Assembly (NCBI GenBank): GCA_964036315.1 | Contig: OZ038498.1 | Location: 10,893,468 to 10,957,467 of the forward strand | Length of the DNA: 64,000 bases | Origin: Acanthosepion esculentum | Taxonomy: Eukaryota > Mollusca > Cephalopoda > Sepiida > Sepiidae | Direction of reading: 5' to 3' | Program-made: the position numbers and the translations under genes | In this document: in pieces, positions 27,501 through 41,100 of the stretch | Layout: each line of letters begins with the position of its first letter | Position numbering within the stretch: the first letter of the stretch is position 1 | The notes under the pieces: generated by a model | Databases searched by the model: none | Told to the model about the DNA's origin: nothing | What the model saw: only the letters and a program-made list of their open reading frames with translations

Positions 27501-30500
27501 TCATAAAACCTTTTTAAACATTCATTCAACATTTGAATAATATAGTATAGTTGGCCACTCGTATCTGGGTATGTCTGTTTGCTAGGGTGGCAAGCTACTC
27601 CCCATTACAGATGTCGGCTCAGGTATATTCATGTAGATTCAACACCCAGACAGTCAATCTGTGGTTTATACTACAACTATGTTGAGCGAACATTAATTAT
27701 AGTTTCTGGTAGAGAAAGCTTAACCTGGAACGGTCAACAATTTGAGAAAAAAAAAAAAGCCAGTATGCTCAAATCCTTGGTTACAATGACTTGTGACTTT
27801 GTTGCAGTCACCGTTACAAGTGAGAGAAATGTGGGTATTATAACTTATAGCGGGTGCAGAAAAAGTTCTAATAACAGTTCCACAAATCAGAAATCAATAT
27901 GAAATTCAAATATGTCTCTAGATAATTAGAGATATTTACTAGTGGTATATACTGTTAGTTGAAGGTTCCATGTAGAGAAAGGTGCATGTCAAAATAAAGG
28001 AAAATTTTCTTCTACTTGTCATAGGCCAGCTCAGAACATCTTCTCCTGTCACCCATCAATAGTGCGAGAGGTTTCTCTACTAACCAATCAGAAGACATGT
28101 GTTAAAGCATTGCCATTAAAGAGACCTCTGGATCAGCCACTTTAAATTCTTACATTCGGAAGTCCACGCAAGCAGAACCCTTGATGTCTTCCAAAAGGTT
28201 TTGTCTACCCAATTTCATTCACAAGGCTTGGGCCAACTCATGGTATGGTTTTCAGGCACTTACCATAGAGCTGCATAGGATCATCCCCCTCATGCTGATA
28301 TTATCAGATATTATGAAGTCACTTCCAAGACAAATCAACCATAGTGAGATTTGAACCTGTGTCACATAGTTGGAACACTAAAGGTCCAACCATTTGGACA
28401 CATGCCCACCTTTGAAGAATATACTTTGGAGAAATATAAAATGTAAAAGAGTGTTGATATGTGTTTTGTTTTTTGGCAAAACCCAAAATGGATTTTGATG
28501 TCTAGGAACATTATGTCTTACCTCATAGTTAGTCTTGATATGAGGAACAAGACATCCCACCTTTGGGGCTGAATTTGCATTGTAAACACGCCTCACAATA
28601 GAGACAGTGTTTGTCTCGTATAAAGCATTAATCAAGGAAGATAACATGACCGACATCACCTATAAAAAAAGAGAATTTAAAATTAAATAACTGAATAATT
28701 AATAAATAATTAATCAATAATTTAAATTTTTTGCAGCTGATCACTTTTTATTGAAATTAAGAAGCCAATACTGCTGGTGCTAATTCTCTATTTTGCATGT
28801 ATCAAAAGGTGCATGTTAATAACATTTATACAGCTGAGGCAGTGACAACACTGGTAAAAGTTTTATCAGTGATAAGCTTGTAATGTTGTTTAATTGAAAA
28901 ATTATTCCTTTGAGTGAAGTAATTGGAATAGCTGCTTTTTTTTCTGTCAGTGGAATCTATTGGACATTGCTACATCTTTCTTATTTTGTAAAATAAGAAA
29001 TTTAACACCGTTAAACTGAATGTGTGTGTGTGTGTGTGTGTAACAGAGAGAGGTTGACGCACACACGCATATGAATGCACACACGCAAATATAACGTTTA
29101 TTGATTGAAAATGGAAAACACAATCTTTCGTGAAGTTACAAACTGTGTCAGCGCTATTAATAGGAAAGAATCTAGAACAATGATATATGAAACCTAAGAT
29201 GGCTGATGGATAAAGAGTGAATTTCAAATCGGGTTGGCGAAGACTTGTTTATAAACAAATGCAAAGGGCAGGAGGTGATGTTTAATTTGGGTCATAAAAA
29301 AAATAGACGAAAATAATATTTTTGATAAAAACATATTGAAGTAAATTGGACCGGGGAGGTAAGATCAGTGTATGTTTACCGCTAACAAAATCTAATCTAA
29401 ACATAAGTTGTATCTGCTGAATTTGGTCATCGAAAAGACAATTGGAATGAACGACTTAATTTTATCCACTAAGAGATTTGAAATAGATCTGAGTAAGCAA
29501 CAGAAAACTTTGCAAATACATGTGATTATGACGACAATCGTGTTAAGCGCGTGAACAACCTGGCTTATAACCTTCGGTTGCTATAATAAATCGAGATTTT
29601 GCTAATAAGGCAGTCGGGAGAGAATTCTCAAAGAGACGGAAGAGAATTCTCAAAGAGTTGGGAGAGACCACAATCGGTCGGCATATCGTTGTCACTGTGT
29701 GGACACCCGCAGCGACCATTGCGGGTCACAGTGCTACAGGCCGACGAGAAAGACAGACAGAAGAGGCCAGACGAAAGAGACAGTCGTCGAGAGAGTCTGG
29801 AGAGAATTCTCGAAGAGACGAAAGAGACTGTCGTCGCAGTGAGTCGGTCCAGTGACAAGTCAGAGATAAGGACTTCAAGAAATATCATCATCGTTGTAGC
29901 ATTGAAAAGCCACTGAAACTAACGTTTGTCATTTACGACAACAAACTGAAAAGCTACACTTCCACGTAGGGCTGGAATTACAAGCCACACATCCTCCCAA
30001 GTCGATTGGAACGAGTTAATCACACACACAGGGATTTCTCATCTAGTTCTTATTTTTAGTACTTAGCAGTTATTGCTGTAGTGTGTACTTGGACTGAGTC
30101 CAAGTACACATGACCTGGCCCAGGGACTGAACTCACAATTATTATGTTACCAAATTCATGAACCAACGTTTTAATACACTAAAAGCTGTGTAGTAGAACT
30201 TGGAGCCTTAAACCTGATTGCTGATGAGTGCTGCTGCTGTCATTTGTCATGATTGACTGTGCTAACTGAAGCTTTTCTCTTTTGTTACAGTTGCTGCTGC
30301 TGTTGAAGACTTGCTGAAGACTTGGAGTAGAAGAGACGGCTACATTTAACAGTTTCAAACAGTGAAAGGGTGAGAGCGAGATGCCAGCCTAGTAGAACAC
30401 TTAAATTCATCAGAGCAGTTATCATGAAAGTATTTGTAAAAAAGACAGAGGGAGAAAACAGCATGTCTGTGAGAGAGTGACTGCAGACGAGATGCCAGAT

Positions 30501-31278
30501 CAGAGCCAATTACATTGCATATGCATCTTTGGATTTCATCAAGGACTTTGAGACAATTTGAAGGGGCTCCAGACCATATATAGCAGCAATACTCCCTTGC
30601 TAGGGCGAATGGTCAATTTGCAGATTTGAAGAATCGACTCCGGCGAGAATAATTTCCTGGCGCGGCTCTTTCTGATGTTAAGTATAAGCCTTCTCTTTAT
30701 TTGTAACCACTCTAAGATCTCATCGTTGCTCGGTCCATGATATCCTTAGCATCCTTCTGTAGAACCACATCTTTGCTTTCTCTGGTCATTAAGGAAGAAG
30801 CAGATATGCTAAATTTAACTTTCAACTTTTTATGAACACCAAAAGTTTGTCCATATTTTTACTTATATCTACATATAATTATGCAGCAAATAACATAAAA
30901 ATAAGCAATGATACCAGATTAAAAAAAGGGAACAGGACTAAAAGCATTACTCACAGGGTCAGAAGGGTCTCCCACAACACACATGCTTGAATCACCCATA
31001 TAATAATGTGATGGGACCTGCAAAACAGAGACAGAAGTGATATGCGTACATTTTTAGGTACAGTTTATGGAAATCCTTTAAAAATAGCTACAAAAAATAA
31101 TCCAAACTATTCTTCAGTATTTACATTTGTGGTAAGAAAAGTAAGTTTTGTCAAGCATAACTCATCATACAAAAAAATATTTTTTTTTTTAAATCCCAGA
31201 CTTATAAATACAAGTGCTGAAAATAAATTCTGATTTTTGTTCATTTGATCTGATTTTGAGAAGAGGGTTGAGCTTAGA

Positions 31279-31319
<41 letters not shown>

Positions 31320-31844
31320 TAAATAAATTGTTGGAGGCACAAAACCGTAATGTTGCAAGGAAAACGTAAAATTTATTTCTTATAGGCATTATGAAAAATA
31401 AAAAATAAGAGATGAAAACACGAACAAGACAGACCAACCGGTTTCGTTCCCAAGCTCATCAGGGTCGACTGGGAACATAATAATAATTTATTTCAAATTA
31501 CTTTTACTCACACAAACACCTTAAAAAATGAAATGATTAATTTGTATGAGGGAAGACAAAAAAAAATATATATAAAAAAAAAAAAAAGCTGCAAATTTGC
31601 ACAGCAAAAGAAAAAAAAATAACAAAATAAAACAAAAAAAAAAACAGGAAGGTGGGGGAGGAAGAAGAGGAGGAAAAGGAAGGGGGAGGGGAAAATGTAT
31701 GATTGACGAACACTAGAGTCTAATAATGTGAAGTCCAAGGAGACAGTCTCTAGGCTTACAAAGAGACGGTTCCCTGGACCGTATGTACATAGACTCCAGT
31801 GCCCGTAAATGAAAAGGAGGGTGCGAACTAGCCAGAACAGTGAA

Positions 31845-31901
<57 letters not shown>

Positions 31902-34457
31902 AAATATCTGATCAAATTACCAATGAGTAGGAATACAAAACTAAATAGAAATTACTAGACTTCAGAATGAAAACTTTTTTCAGCAAATAAAAATCACAAT
32001 GAAAAACATATTATTAAAAATTAACATTATAAGATTAATATGAAATACATATTTGATATAAATATTTAAAAAAGTTAACATTGCAAATTGATTTATTGAA
32101 GGTATTTTAAATTAATACACGATGAAATCTTTAAGAATTAATTAATCAGACCTGTTACAATAACAAAAACAAAAAAGAAAGTAGAAAAGTTCACAATAAA
32201 GATTCGCAGTACTGGAGTGACGTCATGAAATCTATTGACTACTTGAATAAATGCAATTAATTATGTAAGAGAATTCTTTTTTTAACTTACCATAATTCCC
32301 CATGTATAATACGCATTTTTTTCTAAAAAAATAATAAGCAAGAAATCAGGGGTGCATAATATGCACAGCTACAAAAAAATTTGTAAAAATTGCCAAAAAA
32401 ATGAAATAAGAATTACTATAAAACTAAATTAGAATAATATTATTCTATGTTTAAAACCATTTTTAATAAGAGTAAGAAACGCTGGCCATAATGAAATTGG
32501 AGAGGAACAATTTATAGGGTTTGATTACCAAACAAGGGGTGCGTTTTATGCATGAGTAGAAGCATTTTCCCACACTTTCAGCACAATTTTACATGTGCAT
32601 ATTATGGATGAAGGCATATTATACATGGGGAATTACCAAACAAGGGCTGCATATTATGCATGAGTAGAAGCATTTTCCCCACACTTTCAGCACACTTTTA
32701 GGGGTGCATGTTATGGATGAAGGAGTATTATACATGGGGAATTACTGTAATCCGTTTTTGAGAATCTGCTGGATGATTAGTGGATGAACCAAAGGTTTTA
32801 CGTATTTTACATGAAAAATGAAAATGCAATAGTTCATGATTAAAAGAGGAAAAAAAAAGTTTACAAATATTATAATGACCAATTTTTTTTATTTTTATCA
32901 TCTAATATTTAAAAAAGAAAATTCTGGAAAACTTGCGAATTGAAAGGAGAGAAAAAAAAAAAGATTTGCTTACATTTTCAGGACGAGTAAATCCAAGAAT
33001 TTTGAAACATTTTTCAGATTTGTATTTCATTTCTTTCTTGTCTTTGTCACTCATTGGCACCAAAGTAGATCCATAACGATAACCTGTTCAGAAAATTAAA
33101 TGTAACTCTTGGAATAAATAAGATGCCACAAATAAGTCAATAAATGAATTTTGCCGGTTTCATAATTTTCAGAGCAAACATTACCATCTCAGTTGTTGGG
33201 TTTAAGGAAGTAGAATGTGTTCTATAATTTAAACAAATCCTGCTATGATAATAACTGCTAATGCTTACACTAAAGTCGGTTGTGTGTGGATTTTTTTGTT
33301 TAGTAGGTGCATGCTGGTGAGAATGAATTGAGTCAATCGGTATTTACGTTTTTTTATTTTTTTATTTCTTACCATTTTTATTTTGTTCTAACATGCTAAA
33401 AAGAAACTCTCTGCACACCTGAAAAGGGCACTAGTGTGGATCAGGCAAAAGAAGGCCACAGCGTGGATCAGGCAAAAGAGGGCCACAGGGCGTATCAGGC
33501 AAACAAAGGCCACAGCATGGATCAGGCAAAAGAAGGCCACAGGGCGGACCGGACAAAAGAGGGCCACAGAGTGGATCAGGCAAAAGAGGGCCACAGGGCA
33601 GACCGGGCAAAAGAGGGCCACAGGGCGGATCGGGCAAAAGAGGGCCACAGGGTGGATCGGGCAAAAGAGGGCCACAGGGTGGATCGGGCAAAAGAGGGCC
33701 ACAGGGCGGATCAGGCAAAAGAGGGCCACAGGGTGGATCAGGCAAAAGAGGGCCACAGGGTGGATCAGGCAAAAGAGGGCCACAGGGTGGATCAGGCAAA
33801 ATATTGTGGTAGAAATGAGCAATATCAATAAATCTTAGAAACAAATGTGTTATCTTTTTCAAAACAGATTAGATTTGTTCAAATGTAAATTGACCAAGGA
33901 AATAAGAGACACTGAGTGCATATGGTTTAGTAACCACAATAATAATAATAAATGCTCCTTTAATCTGAGGTGGTGGGAGTATATTTGAATATTGATAGCG
34001 TCCTTCGATATAAAAGAGAACATTTGCTCCTGAGAAAAGGAGTCATTTCACTGATGGTTGAATTGAATTGAGTTTGGGGGTGAAAGTGTATCAACTCTTG
34101 CAGTTGTGTTTTGTCGCAGAGAGAACAGCTGTTTATGTTTTTTGCCCCCCTTTTCTACAACAAACTATCTTGGCTCTGCTAAAAGAATGGCAGACAAACA
34201 GTTTGGCCTCAAACTGATACATGAACCAGCCAATCTGTAATCGAATAGATTGAAAAGGCAAAAATTGTGACCAATCAGTGCAAGGTGAAGAAAATTGAGT
34301 GAGTTCTATTACATCTGATGGGCAGAAGATATATGAAGAGAACAAGTGCAATGTCGAGCAGATAAAAAAATGCCATATGGACAGCTTTAATGATGGACTC
34401 AACATGGCCTATGAACAGACTGTATAATGAAATTTGCAACCAAGTAAGTCTTTGGAG

Positions 34458-34510
<53 letters not shown>

Positions 34511-34808
34511 ATACATACATACATACACACATAGACCCTGACAATCCATTTAGGTTTACCTGGCTCTTTAGGTTTATATTATATGATATTTTTTTTATTC
34601 TCGGAGTTATTTTTTCTGATTTCTTTTTGAATTTGTAGGTCTGATGAATTGAATCGTAATTACAATTTCTATGTAATAAATTATAACCATGGAATATTAG
34701 TGTTTAAGCCTTTTTATTATATTATGATTCTGTCCTGGACATTGAATTCTACCTGGATTCTATCATCTCGGAAATTTTTATATGTGTGTGTGTGTATATT
34801 AACCACTA

Positions 34809-34852
<44 letters not shown>

Positions 34853-35144
34853 CATCCACAGACAGACTGTTTCGCTGTATCACAGCTCATCAGTGTGGCT
34901 AGACGTCCGGTTGCCTCTGGCTAGAATCGAAAACCGGCTGAATTCGCGCCAGTCGGAAATTTTACCCTGAAGCTTTTGGCACACGTCAGAGAAGAAGGTG
35001 AATTTAAGCGTATTTATATTTAGATAAACACACAGTGACTGAGAGAATTTGATTCGATTTACCGATTTTATGAGCCGTAATAGTCACTGTTTACAAACCC
35101 ACACATCCTCCCCAGAGAGCTCAACCAAAATAATTTTTTCAGGA

Positions 35145-35196
<52 letters not shown>

Positions 35197-38100
35197 CTTG
35201 CAAATTTACATAGGAGACTCAGAAATCAGTGTACTTTCTATATATTTTTGCCTTAGTAAATTATTTTCCCTTTTAATTAACTGGCATTTTTTAAAATCAA
35301 AACTTAACATCTTTGCTTACAGTATTTGGCATAATATTATTTCTAAGGAAAAAGGGATGTGTATTCAAAATCTTGCTGGGAGCTTATTGTTTATTTGTGA
35401 TCTGCAATGCTTACTAACAATGGTAGAATGATGGTCGGAGAGTTGTCGGTAATAGTAACAGAAGTAAGATGAAAGTTGTTATTATCACAGCCCATAACCT
35501 ACTTCAAATGATAGATTATATACAGTGCTGTGCAAAAGTAAGTGAACCCCTAAGATAATATTCAAAATAATTGGTTCTTTTTCCAGATAATCAACAAATC
35601 TTAATTAAACTGTATATTTATTAAGAAAAACTTTTATTAAACAAATTACCACTTTTATTTTTATCAAGTTAGAATAAAAATATTAATTAATGATCAGGAT
35701 GTGCAAAAGTAAGTGAGCGCTTACTTTTACACATTTGCCAGTGGAAATAATTTTTTGTATACATGTAAAAATCAAAATCAAACAATATAACACATTGTGT
35801 ATAGAAAAGGGTGATGTTAGAGACTAAATTTTAACAAATATATATGCAAAGATCAAAAGAAATACCAGAAGCTTTAATGAATTGATGAAGAAGGCCACAA
35901 AAATGTATCAAATTGATTTGGAGTGCACTTTTCCACTGTACAACAAATTATTTATACATGGAAGGCTTTTGGTGTGACGACAATGTGGCAGACATGATGA
36001 GGCAAAACCTGAGACGAGCACAACTGGTTCCGACTTGCCTTTTCCCCCGCCAAAAAAGAGCCCGTACTTGCTTAGCATGTAGGCCTACTGCAGTTGAAAT
36101 GGAGAAAAAAAAAGAAAGCACTTACCGCTCTGCCGTAATCCGTCCTCGGCCAGATAACGTAAAAGAATAAGGGGAGACTTGCATCGCCTTTTTATGCAAT
36201 GAATATGCAATGCATTATGGGACAGAGACAGAATGAACTATGGGATCACATGAAGACGCAAGGGATTATGGGTATATGGACAAATATAAAAGCACCTAGT
36301 TTTTCCCAGTTCGACAAGCTTGGAGTGACGTTCCCGGTTGGCGGCTGGAAAAATCTGTTTGTGCGATTTTGAGACGGAACGACTAGAGGTTGGATTACCA
36401 GTTGGGAGAGCTTGAATTTACTCGCTGGTGGCCATTTTTCTTTTTATTTCATTTTCTTTTTATTTCATTCTTTTTGTGGATAGCCACTTCTTGAAATTTA
36501 ATTTCAAGAAGTGGCTATCCACAAAAAGGATCAGCAAGAGCAAAAGTAGATACCTAGTTCGGCAAGCCCAGGTAAATCCTGCTCTGACCATTGCAGTTCA
36601 CCAATATTCACTGGTCAATGTCGGAATCAATGCGCATACATCTACAGTGTGACAAAATCTGAACAATGCCAATCTTCATGGCAGAATCCCTAGAAAAAAG
36701 CCACTGCTTACGAAACAGCACGAGCATGCTCACTTCAACTATGCCAAAACTCATAAGCAAGAAATATTCTAGCAAAAAGTTTTATGGTCGAATGAGACCA
36801 AACTATAGCTTTTTAGGAGGAACAACAGATGGTATATCTGGCAAGCTCCTAATACAGCTTTTGAAGAGAAGAATTTGCTACCAACCATTAAACATGGTGG
36901 TGGCAACATTATGATTTGGAGGTGCTTTGCTGCAGCTGGAATAGGCAAAATAGTACACATAGACGGCACAGTGGACTCTGCAAGATACCAAGCAATTTCA
37001 AATAAAAAGTGTCTTGTCCTCAGTTCAAAAGTTGGGTTTAGATCAGGGGCTGGAACTTTCAACAGGACAATGATTTGAAGCATCAAAGCAAATCCACAAA
37101 AGAATGGGTTCATAAAAAGAAATTTCAAGTCTTGGAATGGCCTAGTCCTGATCTAAAGCCAATTGAAAATCTGTGAAAAGAAAGCAGTGAAAGAAGGCAG
37201 AAACCCAGGTAAAAATAAAGCAATTGTGGGAGTTTTACCAAGAAAAATGGTAAAATAATTAGCGCTCACTACTGCCAGAAACTTCGTAAAAATTATAGAA
37301 AATGCCTGGTTGACATTGTAACCTCAAAAGGAGCAGTCATCAAATATTAAATCTAAGGGTTCACTTACTTTTGCATATCTTAATTTTTAATTACTATATT
37401 TATTCCAGCTTGATAAAAAATTTTGAAAGTGGCTCTAATTGATTTAATAAAGGTTTAAAATATTATCTGAAGGGTTCACTTACTTTTTCACAGCACTGCA
37501 TACACATCTATATAACAATGAAATATTATAAATTAACTGATTTAAAATATGGTTTCTTCGCTACACAAGAATTACCATGTTTCAAAAACCCAAGCTAAAA
37601 ATTTAAAATTTAATTATATAATTAAATTAAAAGAATTAGTTCTGTTTCATCTTCAAGCAAATTTTGGAATAATTTATTTTTAAATTTACTGAGTTTTAAA
37701 CGCACATACAATTCATAATTTTTTTTGTTTCCAAAAATAACAATGAAATATAGCTCAACAAAAGCAAATGGACATTTTAAAAAATAAATATTAACACAGT
37801 TGTCATTCGTAGAACACATTCAGATTACTGTTTGAAAATGTTCAAGACCCCATATATTAAGTCTAAGCAACCCACCCTTCGTAAGCATAGGGAATGTCTA
37901 GTCTTAATATAATCTGTTTGTGAATCATAGGGATGATTCACTGGTAATAAATTTTTTCCTCCCATCATAATTTTAGTTGTGCACAAATTTATGTTTTTGT
38001 CCTCAATCGAGCTTTGAAAAGCGAGGAGAAATAACTGATTAGTTTTTTCTTTTTTTTTTCTTTTTTTAAATATAATTTTTTGATTTACCACTTCATGGTA

Positions 38101-41100
38101 AGTAATTTTTTCCTTGCTCTTCTTTTCCATTTTAATATATTTGTACATATGTTAATATATACTTTAAAAAATGTCTGTTTTTAAAGTTATAATAAATTTG
38201 GTAAACCCAAATAAATGATTAAAAAATTAAATAAGCTGTCAAGGATTGAGGGTACAGGAAAAAAAAAAAGTCTTCTAAATGAGTGAAGTGCTAAGTTACT
38301 GGATTTGATGGCATACACCACCCATTATCTCCATTTAATATTGGGGTATTATGGGTGTTAGATGAGATACAAGTATTTGTAGTCTATAGAATCTTAGTCA
38401 ACATTACCCTTTGCAGATAAGACACAAGGGATACATTGTAACTACTTTTTGGTGGGAATGGGGTCACAGAAGTGTAAACAAACAATATCACTTTGCCATC
38501 AAATAGAGGATTTCAGATTTGAAGATATCATTTTATAAACAATATGAAATTCCCAGACTCAAAATTCTGGTGCCAATCTACATATATGTTATTTTTTTTC
38601 ATTACTTTACATGCAAAATTGCTTCTTAAATTTTATTACAAAAATAATGAAGTATTTTTTCCAGAGTAATACATGTAAAAAAATCTCTTCTGAATTTTTT
38701 AAGAATTGTTCATATTTCAAAATTATAGAACAGATAGGATAGACAATTAAGTTGATTCTTAAGGCTTGGTTATGTCTTTGCAGTGAACCTTGTAAATATT
38801 TACAGCAAGTCTGGCAAGTTAAAACTATAAACAAAATTATAATTTTTTTTCCAGTTCTAAAAGTATTGATATAAAAATAGACCTTAAAATTAATGACGGA
38901 CATTTTATTAATAAAATAAACACCAAAAACTGAATATTTTTCTATGAATAAAAATGTTCAGCTTTTCAATAAGAGATTTTATGGTTGCATAATTTTTATG
39001 AGTGTGAAACTTTGAACAATGGATCTTTTAGGGTTTTTTGTTTTCTGTAAATTTGATTAATAAAATATAATTCTACATAAAATATCAAAAAAATTCACCA
39101 TCAACAACTTCATCATTGCCAATTTCCGTCTCCTGCTCATCATTTAAGTGGAATGTTCTGGCTGTAGTGAAAGCTGAATCAGGATCTTTAGTGTAAACCT
39201 TTTTCCAGGATTGTTTAAGTTTATGGGCTTTCACCTGGAATAAAAAGTAAAAATAATAAACAAATGTACAAATAATTACCATATTCTGTATTTGATGGCA
39301 TATAAGACTTCTCCCCACTTTCAGTTCAGCATGAAATATGAAAAAAAAAAATATTCTGAATGGGACACATCAGTCGTTATTGAGGGTTCAGCCATGTTTC
39401 CTATTTGGAATTTGTTATAAACATGTTTCATGCATATATAAGTTCATGAAATTATAATATTTGAGGAAAAAACATGAGTTTTATATGCCTTCAAATAAGG
39501 AAGAGTTGCATACAAGACAGTTCTATGCCAAAGTTGTGTCATATGATTTGGGGGGAAAAATATTCATATTTTTCTTCAAATTGCATATGAAACTCTTTTT
39601 CATTTTTGAAAAATATTCCAAGATTGTTTATAAAAACAGAGAGGGTTTTCAAGAATATTTAGGTTGAAGTTACAATAAGGAGTGCAAGACAAATAAACAC
39701 AAGGCCAATGGGTATGTGTGAGAATTTCACAAAGAGGCAGCTACCACAAATACACATGAGTTAATTGGTATGTGACACTTTCGCCTAAAAGGTGGCTAAT
39801 GCAAATAACACATGGGACAATTCAGCAGGTGACACTTTAATAAAAAGGAAAAGACTAGCACCTGGAATAAGCACACATTTCTGCCTGCACACATTTCTAC
39901 TGCTGAGTGATGTCGACAAAAGCCTGGATAGAAAAACTGCAGACAGAAGACTAGAAGAGAAACATTGCTGACAGAAGCTTGGATGCAACAGGTTTCAAAA
40001 CTGGCTTCACACTTGTACTTGCTATTTTTTTTTTCTTTTCCCCCTTGACACACATGCGATTTTGGTTTTGATTCAATATCTTGACCTTTTGCTGAATGCT
40101 CTCACCAAACAAAAAAATATTGCAAGTGATTGTCTGAAGGTGACAGGTATGGAAAATATGTCACATGTTAAAGAAACTGTGAACCCGAATTTATGAATGC
40201 TTGTTGCATCAGATTTGTAACATAACATGTCATGCAGAAAAAAAAAAAATCAAAAAGTTTTTTTCTTTGCCCATAATACGATCCTTCCGTATCTAATGCA
40301 TCATTCAAACATGTCAGTTGCTCATTACCGTATCACACAGCAAAAGTTCTAGTGATACATAACAAAGAATTTGAATCCAACCAAACACAGGGAAAACTTT
40401 TTTCCTCAATAAGTTCCATATCAGGTAAGCTGTCTTAAGCCATGATTTTCTTGATTCCCAGTGACTATCTTTCATGGAAATAACTTTCTTTTCTTTTCTG
40501 TATTGCACAGAAAGAAACACACAAATGTTCAAATACTGATCAACATCCCTTTCTGTCAGCTCATGTAGAATCTATTTCTCTTGTGCTTGTGAACAACCTA
40601 AAACTGTTGACTGATTAAAAACTGTTGCAAGTCCACATGCTGGTTGTACTGCATCTTCCATAAAAAAGTTCCTCCAATTTATCAAGTTTAAAATTCTGAC
40701 ATCTTTATGCATGAACAAAAAAAAATTTTTCTTTTAAAAGTTCACAAAACATTTCCAACACATGCTTACACCTACTGCATCATGAACACAAATTTCAGTG
40801 ATTCTGTAGTGATATGTAAACAAGGTACTGTATAAAAGGCAGTATCGCTATACCTATGGCAGAGTTTTCTCTTGATGAGACTATATCTGTCAGGGAGAAT
40901 ACCTATCATAACAATATGGCATCGCCGATCAGTTACTTAGCCATGATGGAGGATCCTGAATATATTGAAACCTGGCTTAGGTGTTTCACAGCCACGACAA
41001 GAGTAAAAAAGGACACCAAAGCTAGTGAAGGAGGAAATGAAGTTACGTATTTGTTTTTGGCCTCAGCAGAGTGTGAGGCCATAAAAAAAATGTCCTTCAT

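Larger units (their letters stand above)
35523..37498 (+). mobile_element. Tc1-like transposon with TIRs, interrupted by an insertion
   Basis: The TIR CAGTGCTGTGCAAAAGTAAG at 35523 matches the reversed right end (CAGTGCTGTGAAAAAGTAAG) at 37498, preceded by TA. Transposase remnants: [18 protein letters not shown] (HTH, about 35930), [13 protein letters not shown] (36550), VLWSNETK (36785), [19 protein letters not shown] (36880), [12 protein letters not shown] (37045), [12 protein letters not shown] (37135). The DD34E pattern reads N, D, E: the first aspartate is lost, and frames are broken. About 480 bp (35990-36470) does not belong to it. Confidence 0.87.

Noticed and set aside
29599..29916. 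Arginine/glutamate-rich protein gene
   Set aside because: The frame lies over GA-rich degenerate repeats, and both strands are open at once, so the composition explains the openness.
33388..33862. Proline/cysteine-rich or basic repeat protein of about 140 residues
   Set aside because: Product of a 27-bp minisatellite whose unit length is a multiple of three. Open frames occur on both strands at once, and there is no splice or start context.
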